A stretch of DNA of 21,551 nt. Origin: an uncultured Eubacteriales bacterium. GTDB taxonomy: Bacteria; Bacillota_A; Clostridia; Peptostreptococcales; Anaerovoracaceae. Shown here piece after piece: positions 9,121 through 15,768 of the stretch; within the stretch, counting starts at the first letter, position 1; each line of letters begins with the position of its first letter. Location of the stretch: assembly GCA_902790885.1 (NCBI GenBank), contig CADATR010000009.1, positions 1-21,551 of the forward strand, read 5' to 3'. Below the pieces are notes generated by a model. The model saw only the letters and a list, made by a program, of their open reading frames with translations. It ran no database searches and was not told where the DNA came from. A program made the position numbers and the translations under genes.

Positions 9121-9915
9121 TTAGCTGAACCACTTGTCAACGAGCTCGTCATATTTGCCGTTGGCCTTGATGTTTGCAAGTCCTGTATTCAGCTTCTCGA
9201 GCAGCTCTGTATTGCCCTTCTGTACAGCGAATGCGAATTCTTCGTGCTCTCCGAACGAATCTCCGACGAATTTGGCGATATCTCCGTGGTTGTTGAGGTA
9301 AGCCTCTCCTACCGGCTTGTCTACTATAACGCCCTGTACTTCGCCGTTCTGGAGCTGCAGGTAGCAGTCTGTCCACTGGTTGAGAACAACGCCCGATGCG
9401 ATCTTGCCTTCATCCTGCATCTGCTGTACCATGTCTCCGCCTGTAGTACCGATCTGGCTCGCGAGCTTCATATCCGATGTTACTGCGTCGATGCCTGTAA
9501 GGTCGCTGTCAGACTTTACGAGAAGCATGAGGTCACTTTCAAAGTATGTGTCGCCGAAGTCTACCTTTTCAGCACGGTCTCCTGCGAGCTTGTTCATGCC
9601 TGCGCAGATGATGTCGCCCTGGTCTGACTGAAGAGCCGGGATGAGTGAATCGAACTCCATGTTGACCCATTCGAGCTCGAGGCCCTGGTCCTCAGCGATA
9701 GCTGCCATCATGTCAGGGTCGAAACCTACGATCGTGTCATCGCCGTCCTCTGTTGTTTCGAACGGAGCGAATGTTGCCTCGGTAACTACCTTCAGAACTT
9801 CTTTTTCTTCTGTCGCTTCGCTGCTTTCTTCGGAAGCTCCGCCTCCGCATGCGCTAAGTGCAAATGTGAATATCATTGCAAGTGCAAGAATGAGTGCTAA
9901 TGATTTCTTTTTCAT
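9121..9915 (-). CDS. Polar amino acid ABC transporter, substrate-binding lipoprotein (family 3)
   Basis: Extracellular binding lipoprotein, 264 residues. The signal peptide is a KKK n-region, a hydrophobic core and the lipobox LSAC, with the lipidated cysteine at C23 followed by a Gly/Ser/Glu linker. The mature part starts LKVVTEATFAPFE and continues VGFDPDMM, an arrangement typical of glutamine/arginine/histidine binding proteins. The later conserved lobe is TDCYLQLQNGEVQGVIVDKP, and the protein ends KYDELVDKWF. ATG has AAGGAG 8 bases upstream. It is the first gene of the proposed transporter-arg operon and is the one directly behind the ARG-box promoter, 64 bases ahead of the permease. The ligand is not proven; the regulation favours arginine or a precursor. 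Confidence 0.94.
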   Translation of the reverse strand: MKKKSLALILALAMIFTFALSACGGGASEESSEATEEKEVLKVVTEATFAPFETTEDGDDTIVGFDPDMMAAIAEDQGLELEWVNMEFDSLIPALQSDQGDIICAGMNKLAGDRAEKVDFGDTYFESDLMLLVKSDSDLTGIDAVTSDMKLASQIGTTGGDMVQQMQDEGKIASGVVLNQWTDCYLQLQNGEVQGVIVDKPVGEAYLNNHGDIAKFVGDSFGEHEEFAFAVQKGNTELLEKLNTGLANIKANGKYDELVDKWFS

Positions 9916-9960
9916 GATTTGATCTCCTTTTTGTTAGTATTTAGTCTGTTTACGCGTATG

Positions 9961-9989
9961 ACTATACTATCTGCTGTATATTTATTCAA
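9961..9989 (-). promoter_or_regulatory. Sigma-A-type promoter of the transporter-arg operon
   Basis: Read on the minus strand, TTGAAT (-35, bases 9984-9989) is separated by exactly 17 bases from TATAGT (-10, bases 9961-9966). The binding-protein start follows about 45 bases downstream with a good ribosome site. No other comparable promoter is visible between here and argH. Confidence 0.75.
9975..9988. promoter_or_regulatory. ARG-box-like operator 1, overlapping the -35 element
   Basis: TGTATATTTATTCA matches the ArgR/AhrC core (TGAAT, AT-rich centre, ATTCA) at 12 of 14 positions. It covers the -35 hexamer and part of the spacer, the placement expected for repression by the arginine-ArgR complex. 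The binding itself is inference. Confidence 0.6.
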
Positions 9990-9998
9990 CCCCTATTT

Positions 9999-10012
9999 TG
10001 AATTATTTTTAC
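9999..10012. promoter_or_regulatory. Weaker ARG-box-like site
   Basis: TGAATTATTTTTAC has a perfect left half TGAAT and a poor right half (11 of 14 overall). It starts 20 bases from the next box, close to the two-turn spacing of tandem ArgR sites. AT-richness makes chance matches likely, so confidence is limited. Confidence 0.35.
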
Positions 10013-10018
10013 TTTAGG

Positions 10019-10032
10019 TGTATTTTTATGCA
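10019..10032. promoter_or_regulatory. ARG-box-like operator 2, upstream of the promoter
   Basis: TGTATTTTTATGCA fits the Bacillus-type ARG box (TGAATAAAAATKCA or its complement form) with one clear mismatch. It lies 44 bases from box 1, about four helical turns. That fits co-operative ArgR hexamer binding to two operators. Confidence 0.55.
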
Positions 10033-10042
10033 AACATATGCA

Positions 10043-10068
10043 TAACAAAAGCAGGCATGAGCCTGCTT
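10043..10068 (-). terminator. Intrinsic terminator downstream of the double-cubane reductase gene
   Basis: An 8-bp stem (AAGCAGGC at 10049-10056, GCCTGCTT at 10061-10068) has a four-base loop. On the minus strand it runs into TTTTGTT. It lies 37 bases past the stop of the reductase gene and isolates it from the transporter-arg promoter. Confidence 0.75.
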
Positions 10069-10105
10069 CTGATGAATAGTATTCAGTATCTCTGTATTCG
10101 CCTGC

Positions 10106-11257
10106 TTAGAGCATCTCGATGAATGCTGCGATACGTGTGTTGAGCTGAGCAACATCTGCTGTTGAGTAGTCTGTCTCAACGTGGAAGTATGGGACATGCT
10201 TCTCTTCAGTGCAGAATTTCTCGATCGACTTGGACTCAACATTATATGTATGGCAAGCCTGAAGTGTCATTTCGATAACTCCGTCAGCCTTGTACTCGTC
10301 GATGGTTCTTCCGAGCAGGTCATATCTGTTAGGATTTGGTGTCATTACGGAGCATCCGATCTGGAGATATCTGTAAGCAACTGCTTCCCAGATGTCCTCT
10401 GCATCCTCGTCAACCAGTCTGTCATACTGCTTGGCGCCAACGCAGTTCTCCATTGCTACTACGACACCGCCGTTATCTTCGATGGCTTTGAGAACTTTCT
10501 CGGTAACTCCGCCGATAGGGCATCCTGTGACTACGATGCGGGCCTTCTTGTCGAGCTTATTGCCTTCAGCATATTCCTTTTCGATCTTTTCCTGAACAGC
10601 TTTCATCTCGCCAGGAATGGTCGTGTGGTCAAATTTGAATCCGCTGCCGTAGAGCACATGGAACATGTCGAGTCCGGATACCGGGCACGGATCGTTCTTC
10701 ATGGTATCGATCAGGTTCTTCTTCGCAACTCTGATCTCGTTCTCGAGCTTGACTGCCTTACGCATGTCATCATCTGTTATGGTGATATCAAATTTCTTTT
10801 CGATATAAGCCTTGAGTCTGAGGAGTTCTTCCTTATACAGCGCAAGGCCCTTCTCGCTCTGCGAATTAGGAAGATCCATGATGAATACATCCTTGAAGTC
10901 CTGCATCAGCTCATACATCTTCTTCTTTCCGTCGCAGGTATTCTCGCCTACAACGATATCACTGAAGTAAAAGAACGGGCACTTGTCCTCTTTAGCAAAT
11001 CCATAGCTGGACTTGATCAGCGGACAGAGGTTTGCAGGAAGATCCTTCTCAGCAGCTGGAATAGTTTCACCAGATGTTGAGCAGAGACCTACTGTTGCGC
11101 AGCCTGCAGCGATAGCGAGCTCCTGTGGAAAATATGTGCAATATGATCCGATTACAGGGATTCCCTGATCTTTTACCTTTTTTACATTGATGAAAGCGTT
11201 TCTTCTTGCTTCTGCGAATTCTTCAAATACCGCAGGAAGTTCTTTGATGATTTCCAT
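10106..11257 (-). CDS. yjiM: Double-cubane-cluster anaerobic reductase (2-hydroxyacyl-CoA dehydratase D family, YjiM-like)
   Basis: Cytosolic iron-sulfur reductase of the HgdB/FldC superfamily. Characterised double-cubane proteins carry an unusual [8Fe-9S] cluster and reduce small molecules using electrons supplied by an ATP-hydrolysing activator. The 383 residues align along their whole length with E. coli Yji[10 protein letters not shown] (C40), LCSTS (C59), [18 protein letters not shown] (C78), [10 protein letters not shown] (C93), [13 protein letters not shown] (C108), VTGCPIGG (C246), ENCVGAK (C272), QACHTY (C335) and the terminal ETDYSTADV...RIAAFIEML. The start has GAGGG 8 bases upstream. 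It appears to be monocistronic. The partner activator ATPase (YjiL-like) is not in the window. The true substrate of the family is unknown. Confidence 0.93.
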   Translation of the reverse strand: MEIIKELPAVFEEFAEARRNAFINVKKVKDQGIPVIGSYCTYFPQELAIAAGCATVGLCSTSGETIPAAEKDLPANLCPLIKSSYGFAKEDKCPFFYFSDIVVGENTCDGKKKMYELMQDFKDVFIMDLPNSQSEKGLALYKEELLRLKAYIEKKFDITITDDDMRKAVKLENEIRVAKKNLIDTMKNDPCPVSGLDMFHVLYGSGFKFDHTTIPGEMKAVQEKIEKEYAEGNKLDKKARIVVTGCPIGGVTEKVLKAIEDNGGVVVAMENCVGAKQYDRLVDEDAEDIWEAVAYRYLQIGCSVMTPNPNRYDLLGRTIDEYKADGVIEMTLQACHTYNVESKSIEKFCTEEKHVPYFHVETDYSTADVAQLNTRIAAFIEML

Positions 11258-11393
11258 AAAATGAACCCTCTTTCCTATAAATCTACAACTTATATAAGCC
11301 GTGGTAAGCGACCCCTACCTTTTAATTATACGAATAAAGCCTTGCTAGCATTATTGATATTTTCTATCGAACCAGATTCATCTATAGATTAAG
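11258..11393. other. Intergenic leader region between reductase gene and structured element
   Basis: This AT-rich, non-coding stretch should hold the reductase promoter on the minus strand: a perfect TATAAT lies at 11325-11330 but lacks a clear -35. A possible plus-strand promoter for the structured element is TTGCTA (11342-11347), 17 bases, TATCGA (11365-11370). Both are weak by eye. No ORF with a ribosome site was seen. Confidence 0.4.
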
Positions 11394-11541
11394 AAGAAGG
11401 TCCTATGATGCCTAGCCGGGTAACTCGAGCACGCCGGCACTTAGCGATTGACAAGCCGAAGGCGATGTCAGAGCTTAGTACCGTTGCGTGCGAATGTTAG
11501 CGAGAGCGTGCCCGGCAGGCAACATAGGACCTTCTTTTATT
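11394..11541 (+). ncRNA. Highly structured RNA candidate (about 148 nt) ending in a terminator-like stem; raiA-class RNA is one possibility
   Basis: The outer 14-bp perfect stem pairs 11394-11407 (AAGAAGGTCCTATG) with 11523-11536, followed by TTTTATT. Inside it, GCC 410-412 pairs GGC 518-520 and GCCGGG 415-420 pairs CCCGGC 511-516 (last three digits from 11000 on). Further in, CTCG 424-427 can pair CGAG 501-504, GCACGC 429-434 can pair GCGTGC 486-491, and TGACA 449-453 pairs TGTCA 466-470, enclosing a GCC-GAA-GGC hairpin. This is nested multi-branch folding, not a simple terminator. It is GC-rich against an AT-rich surround and has no open frame. Strand is inferred from the T-run. The size, internal branching and intergenic setting recall widespread Firmicute structured RNAs such as raiA; I cannot confirm the class from memory. 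Confidence 0.7.
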
Positions 11542-11542
11542 C

Positions 11543-11593
11543 AATTCGTATGTTAGTTGAATTCGTATGTTAACTAAATTCGTCTGTCAGCTG
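11543..11593. repeat. Three tandem 17-base repeats
   Basis: Three head-to-tail units are AATTCGTATGTTAGTTG, AATTCGTATGTTAACTA and AATTCGTCTGTCAGCTG. The first two differ at three positions; the third is more diverged. They fill the space exactly between the structured element and the stop codon of the methyltransferase gene. Role unknown. Confidence 0.8.
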
Positions 11594-11595
11594 AA

Positions 11596-12702
11596 TCAGT
11601 CGTCGGCTTCAAGAAGCTCTGTATCGATAGGATACCTTCCGAATATGCGGGCGCAGTCCATGAGCGCCTGCAGGTTTTCAGCAGGAGTATCCATCGGCGT
11701 CTGGCATCCGGATGTCAGTGTGAATCCGTTAGGCGAATCCCAGGCTTTTCTGATGCATTCCCTTCCCGATCTCAGAACATCCTGCGGTGTGCCGAGCCTG
11801 ATAACGTCTACCGGCGGCACATTGCCCTGGATGGCCATGTGAGGTCCGAGCACCTCCTTTGCTTCTGCGAGGTCCTCGATGTTGTCAAGTCCGAAGCATC
11901 CGATGCCCGTCTCATTGAGAGTCTCCCAGAGCTTGCGGCTTCCGCCGCAGATATGAAGGCCGCAGCCTCCGCCGTTTTTCTTTATGAAATCCACATTGTG
12001 CTGGAAATACGGGAGCGAGAATTCCTTGTACTGCTTCACCCTCAGAAGAGATGTGGTGCTTACAGGGTCAGCGAAGCCTACGCCGATGCCCATCTCGAGC
12101 ATACGAGCTATATAGCGCTCGTTGTTCTCGGTGATCACTTCCATAAGCTGCTTCACCTTCTCAGGCTTCTTTATCATGCCTATGAGGAGCTTTTCCGTTC
12201 CGACCACCATGGCTGCTATCGTAAACGGGCCAGTGACTGTTCCGCTTACAGGCACCTTGTCACCGAGCTCTTTCTTTACCAGCCTGAGTCCTTCGAGGAT
12301 TATAGGGAGCCTGCCGTCCTTATCGACGTCGACAAGCTTCGCCTTGTCCACCTCATCGAGACTCGCGAGCGCCGGCTGCTCCAGCTGAGCGATGTTGTGA
12401 TCAAAGTATCTTATCTTTGACCCCATTGCCTCAGCCATTCCGCGCAGTGTCGTTGACAGCCCCGCTCCGTCTGAATGGAAGGTATCATATATATATTGCT
12501 CTAGCTCGAGCATCTTCTGTGATGAGAAGTAATAATCCCTCACCTTCAGACCTATCATAGGAGCGAGAGTCTCACCGGTGTCGATGCAGCACATTATTCT
12601 GTCGACTTCCTTACCTTCGCTGAGCAGCCTATCCCTCTCAATTGCTGTCAGCTCGTCTTTTGGAATTTCCAGACCGTGTCCGTATTGTTCGATTATACCC
12701 AT
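11596..12702 (-). CDS. URO-D family (MtaA/CmuA-type) cobamide methyltransferase
   Basis: The fold is that of uroporphyrinogen decarboxylase, but the protein carries the zinc-ligand pattern of the methyltransferase branch: H250 and C252 in LHICGGSRKLW, with a late cysteine C333 in SGCQTPMDTP. Such proteins move methyl groups between a corrinoid and a thiol or other acceptor. It also has DKDGRLPIILE, VTGPFTIAAMVVGTEKLL and QGNVPPVDVIRLGTPQ. The 368 residues fit the family. It is a close paralogue of the protein encoded at 18670-19758, sharing the VRDYYFS-like block, DKDGRLP, GNVPPVD and GC-TP. ATG is preceded by AAAGGA at about 7 bases. It follows the NhaC-family gene and probably shares its transcript or has its own promoter. 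Heme synthesis is unlikely because the zinc motif replaces the decarboxylase active site. Confidence 0.85.
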   Translation of the reverse strand: MGIIEQYGHGLEIPKDELTAIERDRLLSEGKEVDRIMCCIDTGETLAPMIGLKVRDYYFSSQKMLELEQYIYDTFHSDGAGLSTTLRGMAEAMGSKIRYFDHNIAQLEQPALASLDEVDKAKLVDVDKDGRLPIILEGLRLVKKELGDKVPVSGTVTGPFTIAAMVVGTEKLLIGMIKKPEKVKQLMEVITENNERYIARMLEMGIGVGFADPVSTTSLLRVKQYKEFSLPYFQHNVDFIKKNGGGCGLHICGGSRKLWETLNETGIGCFGLDNIEDLAEAKEVLGPHMAIQGNVPPVDVIRLGTPQDVLRSGRECIRKAWDSPNGFTLTSGCQTPMDTPAENLQALMDCARIFGRYPIDTELLEADD

Positions 12703-12725
12703 TTCTGTTTCCTTTTAAGCAAGCT

Positions 12726-12757
12726 ATGCCGGAAACCCGAATCCGGGGTGCCGGCAT
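12726..12757. other. GC-rich two-part hairpin between NhaC-family gene and methyltransferase gene
   Basis: The outer stem ATGCCGG (12726-12732) pairs with CCGGCAT (12751-12757); inside, CCCG pairs with CGGG around AATC. Neither side has a T-run, so it is not a classic terminator. Two overlapping TATAAT sequences (complement of 12766-12777) lie just upstream on the minus strand. The hairpin could therefore stand at the 5' end of a methyltransferase transcript or act as a processing or attenuation site. Confidence 0.55.
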
Positions 12758-12798
12758 TGACTCGCATTATAATTATAAGAAGGTTTTTTACGTTTTTA

Positions 12799-14154
12799 TT
12801 ATTCTACGACTTTATTCTCTTTCCAGTCCCACTTGCCCTTGAGTGTGATGTTCTCATACCAAGGCACGAAGTACGAAAGGACAGCGAATCCTGCGAGGAG
12901 GAAGAGGTACCAGTTGTTAGGGATGATGTCGAGCGGGCTTACTCTGCCTTCGCACATGCTTGCTACTACGAGGAACTGAGCTCCGTAAGGGATGAGTCCC
13001 TGCATGATGCATGTGAACATATCGAGGATAGAAGCTGTCTTTCTAGGGTCGATGTCATACTTCTCGCTGATCTCTCTTGCCATAGGGCCATCAACGATGA
13101 TAGCAACTGTGTTGTTTGCTGTTGCCATGTCAGTCAGAGCAGCAAGTACGCTGAGTCCGACCTGAGCCGACTTCTTGCCCTTGAATGTCTTCGAAAGGTT
13201 GTCGATGAGCCAGTTGAGACCGCCGTAGTGCTTAGCCATCTCAGCGATACCGCCGCAGAGCATGGACAGAAGGAATACTTCGATCATTCCCTGGAATCCT
13301 GCCCAGATGTTGCCTGCGAAATCCATGAATGTGATGTCGCCGTAAGCCATGCCGATGATGCCTGCAGCGAAGATACCGATCGTCAGTACCAGGAATACGT
13401 TCATGCCGACGAGAGCGAGAACGAGTACGAGGATGTACGGGATGACCTTGATGATGTCGAATCCGCCTACTTCGAGAGCCTGAGCTGTTTCAGGTCTGCC
13501 GAAGATAACGAGAAGGATGATCGTAACGATAGCTGCAGGAAGCGAGATCCAGAAGTTTGTTCTGAACTTGTCCTTGAGTTCGACTTTCTGAGTTCTTGTT
13601 GCTGCGATCGTTGTATCTGAGATCATGGACAGGTTGTCTCCGAACATAGCGCCCGAAACTACTGCTGCCATAACGAGAGGAAGGCTGAGTCCTGCCTTGT
13701 CGACAACGCCCAGAGCGATAGGTACGATTGCTCCGATGGTTCCCATCGATGTACCTGTTGCTGTTGCGAGGAAGGCTGCGATAACGAAAAGGCCGGCTGT
13801 GAGCAGGGATGCAGGGATGATCGATACGCCCAGGTTAACTGTTGCGTCAACTCCGCCCATTGCTCCTGCAACTGCCGAGAAAGCACCTGCGAGCAGGTAG
13901 ATCATCAGCATTGCCATAACGTCTTCGTTTGCAGCGCCTCTTGCAAAAATCGAGAAATTCTCGTTGATGCCGGCTTTGTAGTTCATAGCGAATGCTACGA
14001 GAACTGCAATAAACATTGCTACTACTGCAGGGAACTGATAGAATGCCATCTCTACGCCCTTGGACTGCAGAATGATTCCTGCGCCGAGGTAGATGACGAT
14101 GAACACCGCGAATGGCACCAGAGCCAGTCCGCTGCTTTTTCTGTGTTCTTCCAT
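12799..14154 (-). CDS. NhaC-family Na+/H+ antiporter-like transporter
   Basis: Polytopic membrane protein of 451 residues with about eleven hydrophobic segments. The first is LALVPFAVFIVIYLGAGIIL, with others such as LLTAGLFVIAAFLATATG and VIPYILVLVLALVGMNVFL. Family-like stretches are GTSMGTIGAIVPIALGVV, MFGDNLSMISDTTIAATRTQ and TDMATANNTVAIIVDGPMA. The latter two are typical of NhaC, whose members include proton/sodium antiporters and organic-acid exchangers such as malate/lactate MleN. ATG has AAGGAG 7 bases upstream. It lies directly before a methyltransferase gene and beside a catabolic operon, so export of an acidic end product in exchange for H+ or Na+ is a reasonable guess; the substrate is unproven. 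Confidence 0.85.
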   Translation of the reverse strand: MEEHRKSSGLALVPFAVFIVIYLGAGIILQSKGVEMAFYQFPAVVAMFIAVLVAFAMNYKAGINENFSIFARGAANEDVMAMLMIYLLAGAFSAVAGAMGGVDATVNLGVSIIPASLLTAGLFVIAAFLATATGTSMGTIGAIVPIALGVVDKAGLSLPLVMAAVVSGAMFGDNLSMISDTTIAATRTQKVELKDKFRTNFWISLPAAIVTIILLVIFGRPETAQALEVGGFDIIKVIPYILVLVLALVGMNVFLVLTIGIFAAGIIGMAYGDITFMDFAGNIWAGFQGMIEVFLLSMLCGGIAEMAKHYGGLNWLIDNLSKTFKGKKSAQVGLSVLAALTDMATANNTVAIIVDGPMAREISEKYDIDPRKTASILDMFTCIMQGLIPYGAQFLVVASMCEGRVSPLDIIPNNWYLFLLAGFAVLSYFVPWYENITLKGKWDWKENKVVE

Positions 14155-14228
14155 GATAATACTCCTTAAACTTTTGATTTACTAATAAACAATTACAAAT
14201 AACTTACACGTCCCTTTTCAGGCATGCT

Positions 14229-14246
14229 TGTGAATTATATAGCAAG
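14229..14246 (-). promoter_or_regulatory. -10 region of the NhaC-family promoter with a possible Rex-like site
   Basis: On the minus strand TATAAT (complement of 14234-14239) is the best -10, with TG one base before the alternative TATATA reading (extended -10); no good -35 is visible. The same bases read TTGTGAATTATATAGCAA on the plus strand. One half, TTGTGAA, matches the redox regulator Rex; the other half is poor. Confidence 0.4.
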
Positions 14247-14336
14247 CTTTGTTAATTTGTTATTTTTATTGTCCTGACAAACAATACGTTGACAATCGAT
14301 TAATTCTATAATTGTTGCATAAGAACAAAATCCACT

Positions 14337-14374
14337 AAAAAAAGCGGTTGCATAACATAAAGCAGCCGCTTTTC
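14337..14374 (-). terminator. Strong intrinsic terminator at the end of the catabolic operon
   Basis: An 11-bp stem with one G-U pair (14341-14351 with 14362-14372) has a 10-base loop. It is followed on the minus strand by seven T (complement of A at 14337-14343). It closes the operon that ends with the gene at 14422-15279 and separates it from the NhaC-family unit. Confidence 0.9.
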
Positions 14375-14421
14375 ATTAAGTCGTTCTTAATGACCGATGT
14401 TTGAAATATAAACAGCCTGAA

Positions 14422-15279
14422 CTACATCTGTTCATAATAGCGTATCATCGCAGCCTGATCTTCATCGGCATAGCCGTTATCCATCATCCATTTCATTATA
14501 TCGTATACCCTTCCTGTCACCGGAAGTTCCATGTCCATGCCTGCAGCGAATCCCATCGCGTTTACAATATCCTTATAATGAACGGCTATCCTTGCCCCCG
14601 GCTCATAATCCCCGGCAATGATCTTAGGCACTTTGTTCTCATACAGAGGTCCGCCAACAAAGCCGCCCTTTGTAGCCTCAAAAACGATATTCAGGTCCAG
14701 TCCTGCTTTTTTTGCCAGTGAATAGGCCTCAGCATATGATGCAAGCATCGCGCCGCCTATCATGTTGTTTATCAGCTTTACGGTATCACCGCTTCCGGAT
14801 CCGCCTGTATATACCGGTGTACCCATGCATTCAAGCAACGGCTTTACCTGTTCGAAAACAGCTTTTTCGCCTCCGATCATTATCGAAAGCGTGCCTGCCT
14901 CAGCCATGGGATTTCCTCCGCTTACCGGAGAGTCAAGCAGATGCATTCCGGCTTCGCGCACTTCCTCGTCGAGCTTTCTTATCAGCGAAGGATCCGCCGA
15001 TGAAAGATCGATGATCACGTTCCCCGGCCTGCCGAGTCTGACTGCTTCCCTGACAGATGCCTCTATCGTCTGATGTGTAGGGAGCATCTGAAGTATACTG
15101 CCGCACTCACGGTAGATCTCTTCCGCGGAAGAAGCAGCTGTTCCGCCCGCGTCTTCGAACATCCTTAGCCTGTTTTTGCTGATATCGAACCCGGTCACAG
15201 GCATCCCTGACTTTCTGCTAAGGTTGAGCGCCATGTGATACCCCATTACTCCAAGTCCTATGAATCCTATCTTCTCCAT
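14422..15279 (-). CDS. Beta-hydroxyacid dehydrogenase (3-hydroxyisobutyrate dehydrogenase / tartronate semialdehyde reductase family)
   Basis: NAD(P)-dependent oxidoreductase of 285 residues, the normal family length. Visible are the Rossmann loop GFIGLGVMG (5-13), the substrate block DSPVSGG (116-122), GTLSIMIGG, and the catalytic lysine in GDTVKLINNM (K168). The family interconverts short hydroxyacids and aldehydes (3-hydroxyisobutyrate, tartronate semialdehyde, threonate, sulfolactaldehyde). Specificity cannot be read from these motifs. ATG has GGAAGAG 7 bases upstream. It is the last gene of the operon, 17 bases after the PPC-domain gene, and a strong terminator follows. It probably reduces or oxidises an intermediate released by the upstream transketolase-like or zinc dehydrogenase enzymes. 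Confidence 0.9.
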   Translation of the reverse strand: MEKIGFIGLGVMGYHMALNLSRKSGMPVTGFDISKNRLRMFEDAGGTAASSAEEIYRECGSILQMLPTHQTIEASVREAVRLGRPGNVIIDLSSADPSLIRKLDEEVREAGMHLLDSPVSGGNPMAEAGTLSIMIGGEKAVFEQVKPLLECMGTPVYTGGSGSGDTVKLINNMIGGAMLASYAEAYSLAKKAGLDLNIVFEATKGGFVGGPLYENKVPKIIAGDYEPGARIAVHYKDIVNAMGFAAGMDMELPVTGRVYDIMKWMMDNGYADEDQAAMIRYYEQM

Positions 15280-15295
15280 ATCCGATCTCTTCCGC

Positions 15296-15760
15296 TCATA
15301 ATTCCTCAGGTGACAGCACAGGCACTCCCTTTGACGGATCGAGTGCCCGGGTCATGGCGACGCCTTTTATCTCCGCGATCACCAGCTCCACAGTGACCAG
15401 CACTTTGTTGCCATCCTTCAGATGCCCTCCGTACTCGTTTCCCTTTTCATCAGCAAAGGCGGCGTGTATATGGGGTACCGGCTCTCCGTCATCACCCCTG
15501 CAGATGATCCCGCTAAGCCCGATAAGTTCTATAGGGGAAGGAAGATCTATAGGTGTTACATATCCATAACAGCCGGGTTTTCCGGGTATCTCCATAGGGT
15601 CGAAGAAAGTGCATCCGTCAAGGCTGCCTATTCCCGACACAACTACGCCGTCTGTCAGCTTTTCTTCTTCACAGTATTTCTGAATGCATCCAAGCACGTC
15701 CTCCCCGGGCTCAAGCCTGAGCACATGCATTCTGTCGATATTACCTGCTGCGTGTTTCAT
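15296..15760 (-). CDS. PPC (DUF296) domain protein
   Basis: A 154-residue protein with a PPC (plant and prokaryote conserved) domain, also known from the C-terminus of plant AT-hook proteins. Visible are MHVLRLEPGEDVLGCI, SGIGSLDGCTFF and the conserved histidine set PHIHAAF (H97, H99) with GGHL (H113), which in related structures can bind a metal. No AT-hook is present. The prokaryotic domain forms trimers of unknown biochemical role, and nothing here proves one. Its position between the zinc dehydrogenase (8-base gap) and the hydroxyacid dehydrogenase suggests a metabolic part in the same pathway rather than DNA binding. The ribosome site GAGGGG is only about 4 bases from ATG. Confidence 0.87.
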   Translation of the reverse strand: MKHAAGNIDRMHVLRLEPGEDVLGCIQKYCEEEKLTDGVVVSGIGSLDGCTFFDPMEIPGKPGCYGYVTPIDLPSPIELIGLSGIICRGDDGEPVPHIHAAFADEKGNEYGGHLKDGNKVLVTVELVIAEIKGVAMTRALDPSKGVPVLSPEEL

Positions 15761-15768
15761 TTTCCCCT

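Noticed and set aside
10009..10242. Minus-strand open frame of 77 codons at the end of the reductase gene
   Set aside because: It overlaps the reductase in another frame and reads through the terminator and ARG-box region; no ribosome site.
10181..11080. Plus-strand open frame of 299 codons opposite the double-cubane reductase
   Set aside because: The minus-strand protein aligns end to end with YjiM; the opposite frame has no family features.
11394..11541. Insertion sequence or MITE
   Set aside because: The outer inverted repeat could suggest a mobile palindrome, but there is no flanking target duplication visible, no transposase, and the interior forms further nested helices; it is kept as an RNA candidate.
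11543..11593. CRISPR array
   Set aside because: The 17-base units are directly adjacent with no spacers, and no cas gene is present.
12676..13620. Plus-strand open frame of 314 codons opposite the NhaC-family gene
   Set aside because: It is the antisense of a conserved membrane-protein gene. Its acidic, cysteine-rich composition reflects the complement of hydrophobic codons, and it has no ribosome site.
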